A stretch of 64,000 nt of DNA from contig OZ242357.1 in NCBI GenBank assembly GCA_965208815.1, positions 1,178,001-1,242,000 of the forward strand, read 5' to 3'. The notes below the pieces were generated by a model that saw only the letters and a list, made by a program, of their open reading frames with translations, made no database searches and was not told where the DNA came from. This document shows positions 15,931-23,918 of this stretch, piece by piece (position 1 is the first letter of the stretch; the number at the start of each line of letters is the position of its first letter). The position numbers and the translations under genes are program-made. This stretch comes from Bin55 sp009840545. GTDB taxonomy: Bacteria; Pseudomonadota; Gammaproteobacteria; Pseudomonadales; Azotimanducaceae.

Positions 15931-17012
15931 TAGTACGCCTGGTTCGCCCGGAACCCCATGCAGCGGGGATGGTGCAGGTTCATCTCCCGCAGCGGGCCCT
16001 TGAACGCGTTCTCCTGCCCCTGCTTGCCGCGATGGCGGAGCACCAGCTCCTTCAGGTCGAGATCGTCGCGCGACACCAGGATCACGGTGTGCCGCGGAAA
16101 CAGCAGCCGCTCCCCGCCGACCACTTCCTGGCGCACCACCACGTAGGTCTGCATGTTGCGCCACCGCGTCGGGCGATGCGTGATCAGCGCCGCCCTCTCG
16201 TGCTCGTTGATCTCCTCCCAGTCCGCGTCCTCCAGCACCTGTGCCGCCGCGTCCAGGATCGGTCGCTTGGCGACCTCCGAGGTCACGCTGACCGAGTAGT
16301 CCCAGCCCCGGTCCTCGAAGTGCTCCACCACGTCCCTGCGGTAGTAGGCGTTGTCCATGCGCCCCCACACCGGAACGCCCGCCAGCAGCGGCTCGACGTC
16401 GCGCTCCACCTGCTCGAGCCAGCCGTGGGCGGGATGGGTGTTGCCCGGCCGAAGACGACCGCTCACCTGGACGTGCCCGACGAAGGCGGCCGCCAGCTGG
16501 TAGCCGGTCTCCCCCTGGTAGTCCCTGGCCGCCCCCTCGAAGCGTCCGCCCCGCACCTCGATCTGCGTGGAGTCCAGAAACAGCGGCACGTAGCCCAGCT
16601 CGTCGAGAAAGTGCCGCGCCATCCCCGGAACCACCTCCTGCGCCATCTTGCGGCCCACCGCCCGCAGCGCGGCGACGTCCGTATCCTCGAAGCGGGCCAG
16701 ATGCTCCCCCACCCGGCGAGGGCTCGGACGCTCCGTGAGACCCAGCAGCTCGCACGCCGTCCGGTCCCATCCCAGAACCTCCAGATCCGACAGGGCACCG
16801 TTCCCCAGGGCCAGCGAGGCGATCAGCGACCATGTCCGCTCGGCGTCCGGAACCCCCCGTCGCCGTCGCTTCAGAGAGCGCAGAGAAGAGAGCGCGCGAA
16901 ACAGATCCAGTCGACGCGCCATGCGCGAAAGAAAGCACAGCCCGCCCGATCCCGTGAGATGGTGATTGCTGAAATCGACCTCGACGCGACGGGGATTTGT
17001 TATCATGCTCAT
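15931..17012 (-). pseudogene. IS1380 transposase, C-terminally truncated (fragment C)
   Basis: The first 360 codons match the intact copy at 839-2149, including LFLDSTQIEV, GRMDNAYYR and KQGQENAFKG. The last ~76 residues are replaced by the palindrome, which supplies the stop. All three acidic motifs are present, so an inactive or dominant-negative product cannot be excluded; no function is claimed. Confidence 0.88.
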
Positions 17013-17128
17013 ACGCCTCCGGTGCGCACCTGACAGGTGAGTTGTTTGTGTAACGCTATTTTAGCGAAACGACCTGTTATGAGCGCGCCGGATTTTCTTT
17101 GGCAATTTCGCTTAACCGGATATCAAGG
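15931..17128 (-). mobile_element. IS1380-type fragment C (3' part missing)
   Basis: Runs on the minus strand from the left terminus (17128, ..aaccggatatcaagg) through the transposase start to a break after the codons FRANQAY, at the edge of the 96-bp palindrome. About 500 bp of the right part are missing. The upstream leader differs from copies A and D by a small change near tgtaacgctatttt. Confidence 0.9.
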
Positions 17129-17254
17129 TTGTCTACCTAGAAATAGCCTAAACTGGTCTCATACAATACGGTTGACCTAGTGTCTTCCGACATTGTTGGC
17201 TTTCGTGCTTAAACCAGGAAAGCAAACTTGGATTTCAACCCGGAGATTAATGCG

Positions 17255-17614
17255 ATGCAGGAATCCACTGAAGAAACAAAGAGTGCACGAGAAACTCCCA
17301 AGTGGAAAGGGATTCTGCAGCTCGCCTTGATTGTTCTTGTTATTGCCGCGGCGATTTGGTTCGCTCGTGCGCCAGGCCGCGAATTTCTCGAGTTGGATTC
17401 CGACGGTGGATTGACTCGAATCGACCCTACGGCTAACGTCATTCATCCTGAAACGACCAACGCGGCGCACAGCGTTGCTCTGACCGGAACTGTAGGCACT
17501 CTCGGTGAAGTCGTGGTAATTCCCGAGGCTTCTGGTGACATCGTCTATGTTGCGGAGAACTTTCGGAATGGAGGTGAATTCGCCAAAGACGAAACCCTGG
17601 TCCAGATTGGGTAG
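17255..17614 (+). pseudogene. RND/HlyD-type efflux membrane-fusion protein, N-terminal fragment
   Basis: From the ATG at 17255 (GGAG nine bases upstream; an in-frame ATG at 17228 has no ribosome-binding site), about 119 residues. A basic segment is followed by one membrane anchor (ILQLALIVLVIAAAIWFA) and a first beta-barrel/lipoyl strand region, SVALTGTVGTLGEVVVIPEA followed by SGDIVYVAENFRNGGEF and LVQIG. This is the conserved opening of periplasmic adaptor proteins. The frame is cut at an IS1-like element, whose end supplies the TAG. Adaptors usually have 350-400 residues. No partner RND pump is in the window. Confidence 0.8.
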
Positions 17615-17637
17615 TGTCTCAGTTTGAAATGAAGAGG

Positions 17638-17889
17638 TCAATCACCCAATAGCTTGTTAAGTTCCGCAAGTCGTATCAGTGATTTATCCATGTCCGCGAA
17701 ATCTTCACGCACATCAGATGCCGATTCCATTGTGGATCTAGAGTCCTTATGAAGGTGATTGTCAGCCAGCGTTTTAGCCGCTTCTCCCACGGTACGCAAT
17801 CGAAATCTGAGGCATTTGAGCTTGTCCTGCAAGGCTTTCCGTTCCTGAAAAGCAGCGCCAATTTGACGGTGCTGTTCTTCATTGGTCAT
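17638..17889 (-). CDS. small coiled-coil protein beside the IS1-like transposase
   Basis: 83 residues starting at an ATG with a GAGG nine bases upstream, 48 bp downstream of the transposase stop on the same strand. Predominantly helical: EEQHRQIGAAFQERKALQDK, LRTVGEAAKTLADN and a C-terminal MDKSLIRLAELNKLLGD. No enzymatic motif. It is probably co-transcribed with the transposase, either as an accessory or as passenger. I do not recognise a named family. Confidence 0.55.
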   Translation of the reverse strand: MTNEEQHRQIGAAFQERKALQDKLKCLRFRLRTVGEAAKTLADNHLHKDSRSTMESASDVREDFADMDKSLIRLAELNKLLGD

Positions 17890-17937
17890 TACGGTTGCCT
17901 CGCTATTGAACAGTGAGGGTAATTATATTCAGAAGGC

Positions 17938-18819
17938 CTATTTCGTGCGCTTCTTGTACGGTCCGCGCGTTCTGTCCTTTGCTTCTTCTCGTTTCTCGAT
18001 CAGGTCGATAATCAGGTCGATGTCGTGAAGCTTGTCGGTCAGCCCTGCGTAAAGCGCCGGCGGCATTCGAAGCGATTTGTGGATCCGGCAGAAATTGTAG
18101 TGGACGAAATACAGCGAGAGCATGTGAATGTGATTGTCGATCTTCTTGCTGAAGGCGTTGGTCAATCTCGTGAAGCGTCGCATGGACATTCGCATGGTCA
18201 GATTCTGTCGCTCGACATGGCTCGTTGAGATGTGCTTCGGGTCGGGCTGGCCGACAACCTTCCGCTTGCGTATTCCCACGCAGTCGGGAGAGCTGTATCG
18301 TATTGCGTCGCCTTCCGGCACGTTGCCGTAGATCTTGACCAGCTGGGCATAGTCCACATCCCAATCGAAAGCCTCGCCAACCGCCTCCAGATAAGCCCTG
18401 TGGCCATCGGTCGTCAGCTGAACCTTGTTGGCCAGACGCTTCTTGACATCGCTCAGAAACTCGAATGCGTATCCGCTGTCGCGTCCGCCAACGAGGTATG
18501 AGACGATGAGCTTGGAATCGGAATCGATGGCCGTCCAGGTCCATACGTCGCCCACCCCTTCGGGAGCCTTGCGAGCCGTTGCGACATTCCGCTGCTTCGC
18601 ATAGCAGAAGCTCCAAATCTCGTCGCACTGGATCTTCGTGGCCTTGACGTTCCGCATCTCTCGATTGTGGAATTCGGCGCACGCCTCGCCCGCGTCCACG
18701 AGCAGCTTGGTAACCGTATTGATCGACACATCCGCAACCCGGCTGACGGACCGCAGGGACGATCCCTCCACCAGCATGTTGAGAATGAGTCGGCGCTTGT
18801 CTCTAGATAGCTTGTTCAT
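17938..18819 (-). CDS. IS1-like DDE transposase
   Basis: 293 residues. An N-terminal HTH region (RRLILNMLVEGSSLRSVSRV followed by ADVSINTVTKLL) precedes a DDE core with KIQCDEIWSFCYAKQ (Asp-Glu of the IS1 signature), VQLTTDGHRAYLEAV (second Asp) and STSHVERQNLTMRMS (Glu). The FYFVHYNFCRIHKSLR-like segment near the C-terminus (YFVHYNFCRIHKSLRMPP) is typical of this type. The length fits. Similar proteins are common in alphaproteobacterial genomes as far as I recall, so an origin outside the host lineage is plausible. Confidence 0.85.
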   Translation of the reverse strand: MNKLSRDKRRLILNMLVEGSSLRSVSRVADVSINTVTKLLVDAGEACAEFHNREMRNVKATKIQCDEIWSFCYAKQRNVATARKAPEGVGDVWTWTAIDSDSKLIVSYLVGGRDSGYAFEFLSDVKKRLANKVQLTTDGHRAYLEAVGEAFDWDVDYAQLVKIYGNVPEGDAIRYSSPDCVGIRKRKVVGQPDPKHISTSHVERQNLTMRMSMRRFTRLTNAFSKKIDNHIHMLSLYFVHYNFCRIHKSLRMPPALYAGLTDKLHDIDLIIDLIEKREEAKDRTRGPYKKRTK

Positions 18820-18906
18820 AGAGACTATGATAATTCAAAGTGAACTAAAACGCAATATGTAAGTAAAGAAAATTACGCCGAATTTCGTGTGATAAATTAG
18901 AGAGGA

Positions 18907-18981
18907 GGACGGGTGGCAGAATGGCCATGCACAGAGACTAGCAACTCCTGTATGCGGGTTCGATTCCCGCCCCGTCCTCCA
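18907..18981 (+). tRNA. tRNA-like gene, anticodon not assignable
   Basis: 75 nt with an encoded CCA. Acceptor stem GGACGGG/CCCGUCC, discriminator U, D arm GCA/UGC with GG in the loop, and a canonical T arm GCGGG-UUCGAUU-CCCGC. Flanking GGA/TCC bases would extend the acceptor pairing to 10 bp. The anticodon arm is irregular: CAGAG can pair with CU(C)CUG only with a bulged C, leaving an 8-nt loop ACUAGCAA. It sits on the strand opposite to the surrounding small genes. It could be a degenerate or unusual tRNA; GCA (Cys) or AGC (Ala) are possible readings. Confidence 0.6.
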
Positions 18982-19001
18982 GCATTGTTGTTCTAATCCC
19001 G

Positions 19002-19223
19002 TTACACCAGACCAGAATTTATGAGAAATTGATCCCGCAAATCCACTACGTTTTCAATTTTGGGCGGGTTTTCCGAATGCGCAGCGTAGCACATAAAAGA
19101 TTCTCGTGGATGATTGGAAAGTGTGATGTAAGCCCAGTGGCCGTCAAACCTGATCTTGGCAATGTGGTCGGTGTTGACAAGCCAGTTCTGCGTCATGTCA
19201 AGATTGAATACTTTTAGGAACAT
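19002..19223 (-). CDS. small conserved hypothetical protein (73 aa)
   Basis: Starts at ATG 19223 with a clear GAGGAG eight bases upstream. MFLKVFNLDMTQNWLVNTDH followed by IAKIRFDGHWAYITLSNHP suggests a small beta-rich fold, ending VVDLRDQFLINSGLV. Downstream of the membrane-protein gene with a 20-bp gap, so likely the third gene of a three-gene operon (19971 to 19002). Family and function not recognised. Confidence 0.6.
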   Translation of the reverse strand: MFLKVFNLDMTQNWLVNTDHIAKIRFDGHWAYITLSNHPRESFMCYAAHSENPPKIENVVDLRDQFLINSGLV

Positions 19224-19243
19224 GCGATTTCTCCTCTCTATTG

Positions 19244-19771
19244 CTATTCCACTACCTTGTCCAGAGATTTGCTGATCGCCCGAATTACGAAAACGAGCAG
19301 AAGCACCACAGCCATCGCCAGACTTGCATAGAACGCCCAATGCTTCGTGGCGGTGAAGATCGAGGCGCAGAGAACCTGAATCTCGGAAATGTGGGGATAC
19401 GTGGCCAGCATGATGGAAATCTGGACGTTCTCCGCAAGGTCGACAATTCCTCCAATGACGGGGACCAATGCAAGCCACCACATCGATTCAATGACCCTGC
19501 ATCGATGGATCAGACCGGCAAGGAAGGTCACATAGACGACGGGGAACAGAGTGTCGAGAAGCAGACTCGACCACAGATAGACCGTTCGTCCGTCCGCCCC
19601 GTAGCCTTCCAGCAACGCCATCGCTTCCGGGTGCGTGTACCAGCTCTGAACGTCGAGCAGATCTCCCTCAATGGGAAGGGCCGGAAACAGAAGAAACAGC
19701 AGCAGCGCCGAAACAACGAACGTCAGAAACAGCGAGCCGGTTCGTCCGGCAAATTGGAGATATTTCCTCAA
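19244..19771 (-). CDS. small integral membrane protein (175 aa)
   Basis: Four likely membrane segments: LFLTFVVSALLLFLLFPALP, LLLDTLFPVVYVTFLAGLI, WLALVPVIGGIVDLAENVQI and AFYASLAMAVVLLLVFVIRA. TTG start two bases after the stop of the 65-aa gene, implying translational coupling. No transporter or enzyme signature seen. The arrangement with small genes next to a transposase suggests passenger genes. Function unknown. Confidence 0.65.
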   Translation of the reverse strand: MRKYLQFAGRTGSLFLTFVVSALLLFLLFPALPIEGDLLDVQSWYTHPEAMALLEGYGADGRTVYLWSSLLLDTLFPVVYVTFLAGLIHRCRVIESMWWLALVPVIGGIVDLAENVQISIMLATYPHISEIQVLCASIFTATKHWAFYASLAMAVVLLLVFVIRAISKSLDKVVE

Positions 19772-19773
19772 TG

Positions 19774-19971
19774 CTACGACCAGCGTGTGTTGGCGGCTTT
19801 TCTGGCTATCTCTTTTCTTCGCTTCGCAGTGAGCGCCCTGGCTCTCGCCTTGCCGCCCGCACTTCCGATGGTCGTCGGATCGTCCTCGATCTCGCCGGTC
19901 GCTATCTTGGCGACATGCACAGCATTGCCGATCACGTCGGCCGGGCGCGTCTCGCCCTTGGGTCCACGCAT
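19774..19971 (-). CDS. small basic conserved protein (65 aa)
   Basis: ATG 19971 with AGGAG seven bases upstream. The C-terminal pattern GGKARARALTAKRRKEIARK followed by AANTRW is a recurrent motif of small bacterial proteins of unknown function, often seen in alphaproteobacteria and their plasmids. The N-terminal part reads DVIGNAVHVAKIATGEIED. It is the first gene of the small operon and is followed immediately by the membrane protein. Nucleic-acid binding is conceivable from the charge, but unproven. Confidence 0.65.
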   Translation of the reverse strand: MRGPKGETRPADVIGNAVHVAKIATGEIEDDPTTIGSAGGKARARALTAKRRKEIARKAANTRWS

Positions 19972-20018
19972 GATCGTACTCCTATGAATGAACTCTGGCT
20001 ATTGCCATATGATACATA

Positions 20019-21527
20019 TTTGCTATGTCTTGACCATGCTCGACCACTCCCAAAATTGTAGATTGGTTTGTTCTCTCTGCAAACATTGAAGAAAGGAACG
20101 GCGCGGATTGAAATGGACCATGTCCGACTCTGCTATACGTGGGTTGGCTACCACAGAATGGTGTTGCTTCATGGGCTTGCCTCCGTCTAAGTTCGTGGGT
20201 CCGCAACGTCGCGAGGACGGCGCGCCACAAAAATGTATCGAGGATTCCCGCATGGTTCCGGCCGTTCCTTTCCTCTCCGTTTGATTGTTTAGTCGTTCGA
20301 CACCGCAAGCGGCATTTCGTGGCACGCAATGTCCCACACGTAGCCGGCGAGCTCGCGTGCAATCGCCGTGACCACGGTCTTGACGTTCTTGCCCTTTCGC
20401 TGCATGGCATGGTAGCGATGGCACAGTCGTCGCTGTGCCGCCCAGGATCGGTCCTTGGCGTACGTCGACGCTTCCGCCGACTTGCGCTGCATGTGCATCG
20501 TCTCGCGAGCGGGAAACCGATAGGTCCACGCACCCTCCACCAAGAGTCGTCGAGCTGTCCGGTTGCCCGTCTTCGTGATGGCTCCCCGGCGACGTCTCCC
20601 TCCGCTGCTGTGCTCGCTGGGAACTAGCCCCAGATAGGCCATGAAATGTCGAGCCGAACCGAATCTTCGCAGGTCGCCGAGTTCCGCGAGCAGCGTCACC
20701 GCCGAGAGGTGATCCACTCCGCGAAGAGCTCTCAAGGATCCCACCAGCGGACCGAGCTTCCAGGTCGTCGTCTCGCGAACGATGTCCTCCTCGACCTCCT
20801 TCTGACGCCTTTCCAGATCCTCCAGCGCGTTCAGCAGACCGCTCAGTGTCAGTTGATGCGCCCGCTGCTCGAACTTGAGGTCTCTCATCCAGGATCGATG
20901 CTTCATCGTGTAGGACGTGGCGCTCCACACGCGCTCCTGACGCAGCAGGAAATGAGAGAGACGCTGGCGCTGGCGTTTCACTTCCTCCTTCAAGTCCATG
21001 CGCAATCGAACCAGATCTCTTATGGCCTCCTGCGCGGGATCGGGAACCCACAGCGGCTCGAGATAGTCCATGGAGGACAGACGAGCCAGTTCCCGAGCGT
21101 CGCGACGGTCCGTCTTGACCCGATCGCCACTGCGTTTCGGTATCGATGTCGGCGCGACGAGGTCGCATTGAAATCCCATGGTCCGCAGACGTCGCAGGAG
21201 ACCAAATCCGCAGGGTCCCGCTTCGTAGACGAAATGAAGATTCGTTCCGTAGTCCCGCTTCAAGCGCTCCACGAGCCGAGACACCGCTTTTGTCGTATTG
21301 GAAATCTCCCCTCGATCCTCCACCCGAATCGAGGTCGATTCTCCCCGCTCCGCGACCGCCACGGCAATCGTCGACTTGTGCACATCGAGACCCACGAAAG
21401 TTCGCGAACGACGTCGTGGTCGCTCCTGGTCTGCTTCGTTCATGTGACCTGTTCTCCGTTTTCATTGGAAGCTCGCTGCTTCTCGTCATCTTACGGGCGA
21501 GCAAGTCAAGACATAGCGTCTAAGTTG
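20019..21527 (-). mobile_element. IS110-family (IS1111-type) element, copy 2
   Basis: Essentially identical to 7339-8847, including the subterminal inverted repeat GCTATGTCTTGAC (20022-20034 and complement at 21505-21517). Its 5' end abuts 33 bp of the other terminus of the TGT..ACA-ended element. Its 3' end abuts the promoter region of the small-gene operon, which is not that element, so a recombination or deletion took place at this side. Confidence 0.88.
20289..21443 (-). CDS. IS110-family transposase (DEDD recombinase), copy 2
   Basis: 384 residues matching the copy at 7609-8763 across its length: FVGLDVHKSTIAVAV, HFVYEAGPCGFGLLR, VKTDRRDARELARL and GRRRRGAITKTGNRTARRLL. Single silent or near-silent differences are seen in the non-coding strand region near 20463. 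Intact. Two intact copies in the same orientation 12.7 kb apart are also a substrate for deletion by homologous recombination. Confidence 0.92.
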   Translation of the reverse strand: MNEADQERPRRRSRTFVGLDVHKSTIAVAVAERGESTSIRVEDRGEISNTTKAVSRLVERLKRDYGTNLHFVYEAGPCGFGLLRRLRTMGFQCDLVAPTSIPKRSGDRVKTDRRDARELARLSSMDYLEPLWVPDPAQEAIRDLVRLRMDLKEEVKRQRQRLSHFLLRQERVWSATSYTMKHRSWMRDLKFEQRAHQLTLSGLLNALEDLERRQKEVEEDIVRETTTWKLGPLVGSLRALRGVDHLSAVTLLAELGDLRRFGSARHFMAYLGLVPSEHSSGGRRRRGAITKTGNRTARRLLVEGAWTYRFPARETMHMQRKSAEASTYAKDRSWAAQRRLCHRYHAMQRKGKNVKTVVTAIARELAGYVWDIACHEMPLAVSND

Positions 21528-21560
21528 CCAAAAACGCGACATTTAGAATAGCCCGTAACA
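21528..21560. repeat. terminal 33 bp of the IS21-like element (other end)
   Basis: Reading from 21560 leftwards: tgttacgggctattctaaat, then gtcgcgtttttgg, then the IS1111-type element. Directly right of it is the IS1380 sequence ending GCAG. Together with 8848-8856 this marks a TGT..ACA-bounded element that inserted into IS1380 with a 4-bp GCAG duplication. Confidence 0.5.
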
Positions 21561-22720
21561 CTGCGGCTCCGCGCCTCCTTGGGCAGCATGCGGTGCTGGA
21601 CGGCCCGCACCAGCAGCTGGGCGATCAGGGCGCACTCGTAGTACGCCTGGTTCGCCCGGAACCCCATGCAGCGGGGATGGTGCAGGTTCATCTCCCGCAG
21701 CGGGCCCTTGAACGCGTTCTCCTGCCCCTGCTTGCCGCGATGGCGGAGCACCAGCTCCTTCAGGTCGAGATCGTCGCGCGACACCAGGATCACGGTGTGC
21801 CGCGGAAACAGCAGCCGCTCCCCGCCGACCACTTCCTGGCGCACCACCACGTAGGTCTGCATGTTGCGCCACCGCGTCGGGCGATGCGTGATCAGCGCCG
21901 CCCTCTCGTGCTCGTTGATCTCCTCCCAGTCCGCGTCCTCCAGCACCTGTGCCGCCGCGTCCAGGATCGGTCGCTTGGCGACCTCCGAGGTCACGCTGAC
22001 CGAGTAGTCCCAGCCCCGGTCCTCGAAGTGCTCCACCACGTCCCTGCGGTAGTAGGCGTTGTCCATGCGCCCCCACACCGGAACGCCCGCCAGCAGCGGC
22101 TCGACGTCGCGCTCCACCTGCTCGAGCCAGCCGTGGGCGGGATGGGTGTTGCCCGGCCGAAGACGACCGCTCACCTGGACGTGCCCGACGAAGGCGGCCG
22201 CCAGCTGGTAGCCGGTCTCCCCCTGGTAGTCCCTGGCCGCCCCCTCGAAGCGTCCGCCCCGCACCTCGATCTGCGTGGAGTCCAGAAACAGCGGCACGTA
22301 GCCCAGCTCGTCGAGAAAGTGCCGCGCCATCCCCGGAACCACCTCCTGCGCCATCTTGCGGCCCACCGCCCGCAGCGCGGCGACGTCCGTATCCTCGAAG
22401 CGGGCCAGATGCTCCCCCACCCGGCGATGGCTCGGACGCTCCGTGAGACCCAGCAGCTCGCACGCCGTCCGGTCCCATCCCAGAACCTCCAGATCCGACA
22501 GGGCACCGTTCCCCAGGGCCAGCGAGGCGATCAGCGACCACGTCCTCTCGGCGTCCGGAACCCCCCGTCGCCGTCGCTTCAGAGAGCGCAGAGAAGAGAG
22601 CTCGCGAAACAGATCCAGTCGACGCGCCATGCGCGAAAGAAAGCACAGCCCGCCCGATCCCGTGAGATGGTGATTGCTGAAATCGACCTCGACGCGACGG
22701 GGATTTGTTATCATGCTCAT
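21561..22720 (-). pseudogene. IS1380 transposase, C-terminally truncated (fragment D)
   Basis: 386 codons from the ATG at 22720 match the intact transposase up to MLPKEARSRS. The last ~50 codons are on fragment B, 12.7 kb away. All three acidic motifs are kept. The reading continues into foreign sequence before a stop. Confidence 0.87.
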
Positions 22721-22836
22721 ACGCCTCCGGTGCGCACCTGACAGGTGAGTTGTTTTGGAATCGCTATTTTAGCGAAACGACCTGTTATGAGCGCGCCGGA
22801 TTTTCTTTGGCAATTTCGCTTAACCGGATATCAAGG
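21561..22836 (-). mobile_element. IS1380-type fragment D (left-hand part only)
   Basis: Minus-strand IS1380 from its left terminus at 22836 to gccgcag at 21561. Complementary to fragment B at 8857, which begins with the same GCAG. The left terminus directly abuts the second part of the glutathione reductase gene. A few substitutions versus copy A are seen (for example an added Glu codon in LFRELSSL). Confidence 0.9.
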
Positions 22837-23759
22837 ACGTACCGAGACTTCCAGGCAGCAAATATGTAATTTCGTCTAATGAAATGTTTTACCTACCCAC
22901 TTTGCCAAGACGTATCGCAGTTGTTGGTGGTGGCTACATTGCAGTCGAGTTTGCAGGGATCATGAATGGGCTAGGAGTGGACACAACCTTAGTCTATCGT
23001 GGACCTTTGTTCCTGCGCGGCTTTGACGAGGGCATACGGAGCTTTGTCAAGACACAACTTGAAGGAAAGGGTATTCGCTTGATGTTCAACACCACGGTTC
23101 AATCGATTCGCAAAGAAGGAAACACAAGAATACTCCTGCTGAAAGACAACACCGAACTTAAAGTGGATCAAGTTCTCTACGCAACTGGAAGAACACCCAA
23201 TACTTACGGCCTAGAGTTGGAAAAAGCGCAAGTTAAGACCAATTCAAACGGAGCGGTAGTAGTAGACAAGTCCTACCAAACTAGTGCAAACAACATCTAT
23301 GCATTGGGAGACGTCATAGATCGGTTCCAACTCACGCCAGTTGCAATCGCCGAGGGAATGGCGTTTTCTAACTCTGTATTTGGTTCCGAGTCTAGAAGCG
23401 TTGACTACTCTTCCATTCCGACATGTGTCTTCTGTCAACCGAATATAGGAACAGTCGGTCCTACAGAGGAGGAGGCCACATCACAGTTTGATGACCTTCA
23501 GGTCTTTGAATCTACTTTTCGTCCGCTAAAACACACAGTCACCAAGAGAAACGAACGTTCGTTAATGAAGTTGCTTGTCGATGGAGCAACTGATCGTGTA
23601 ATTGCCGCACATATGGTCGGTCCCGATGCAGGCGAGATTATTCAAGGTCTAGCTGTTGCAATTACTGCAAAGGCAACGAAAGCTGATTTTGATCGAACTA
23701 TCGCGATTCATCCGACTTCTGCGGAGGAGTTTGTAACCATGCGAAGTAGAAGTAGGTAA
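22837..23759 (+). pseudogene. gor: glutathione reductase, C-terminal part (split gene)
   Basis: Starts within acgtaccgagacttccagg directly at the IS1380 end. It encodes RLPGSKYVISSNEMFYL, the NAD(P)H-binding fold RIAVVGGGYIAVEFAGIMNG, ALGDVIDRFQLTPVAIAEG (FAD-binding GD motif) and the dimerisation domain ending HPTSAEEFVTMRS with the catalytic His-Glu pair. The only in-frame ATG (22884) lies after the FAD domain, and no ribosome-binding site is evident. Joined to 9285-9718 it gives 449 residues, the usual length for glutathione reductase. The two halves fit without any frameshift. Confidence 0.93.
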
Positions 23760-23918
23760 GGCGACATCCGGGTCACATATCGGTTGTGTGGCATTAATTC
23801 AGATTACGGTTGGGTGTCAATGTAATATTTAGATTCAATTGTGTGCTAGTTGCATCTTGCGTTGTATTCAACATGTGAGACTGCTGCGGAGCGCAAAGCG
23901 TCAAAGTGGGGGAGCAAG

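Larger units (their letters stand above)
17611..18850 (-). mobile_element. IS1-like insertion element (ends approximate)
   Basis: Contains a DDE transposase and an 83-aa gene on the minus strand. The left end is placed where efflux-adaptor homology stops (gtagtgtctcagtttgaaa). An imperfect inverted match (ttttagttcactttgaatt read inward) is at the other side, near 18832-18850. No target duplication was found, so the borders could be off by some bases, and the neighbouring small genes to 19971 may have arrived together with it. Confidence 0.55.

Noticed and set aside
7339..21527. Simple inversion by homologous recombination between the two IS1111-type copies as the cause of the gor split.
   Set aside because: Both copies have the same orientation, so recombination between them would delete or duplicate, not invert. 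The inversion must have used another mechanism or other copies.
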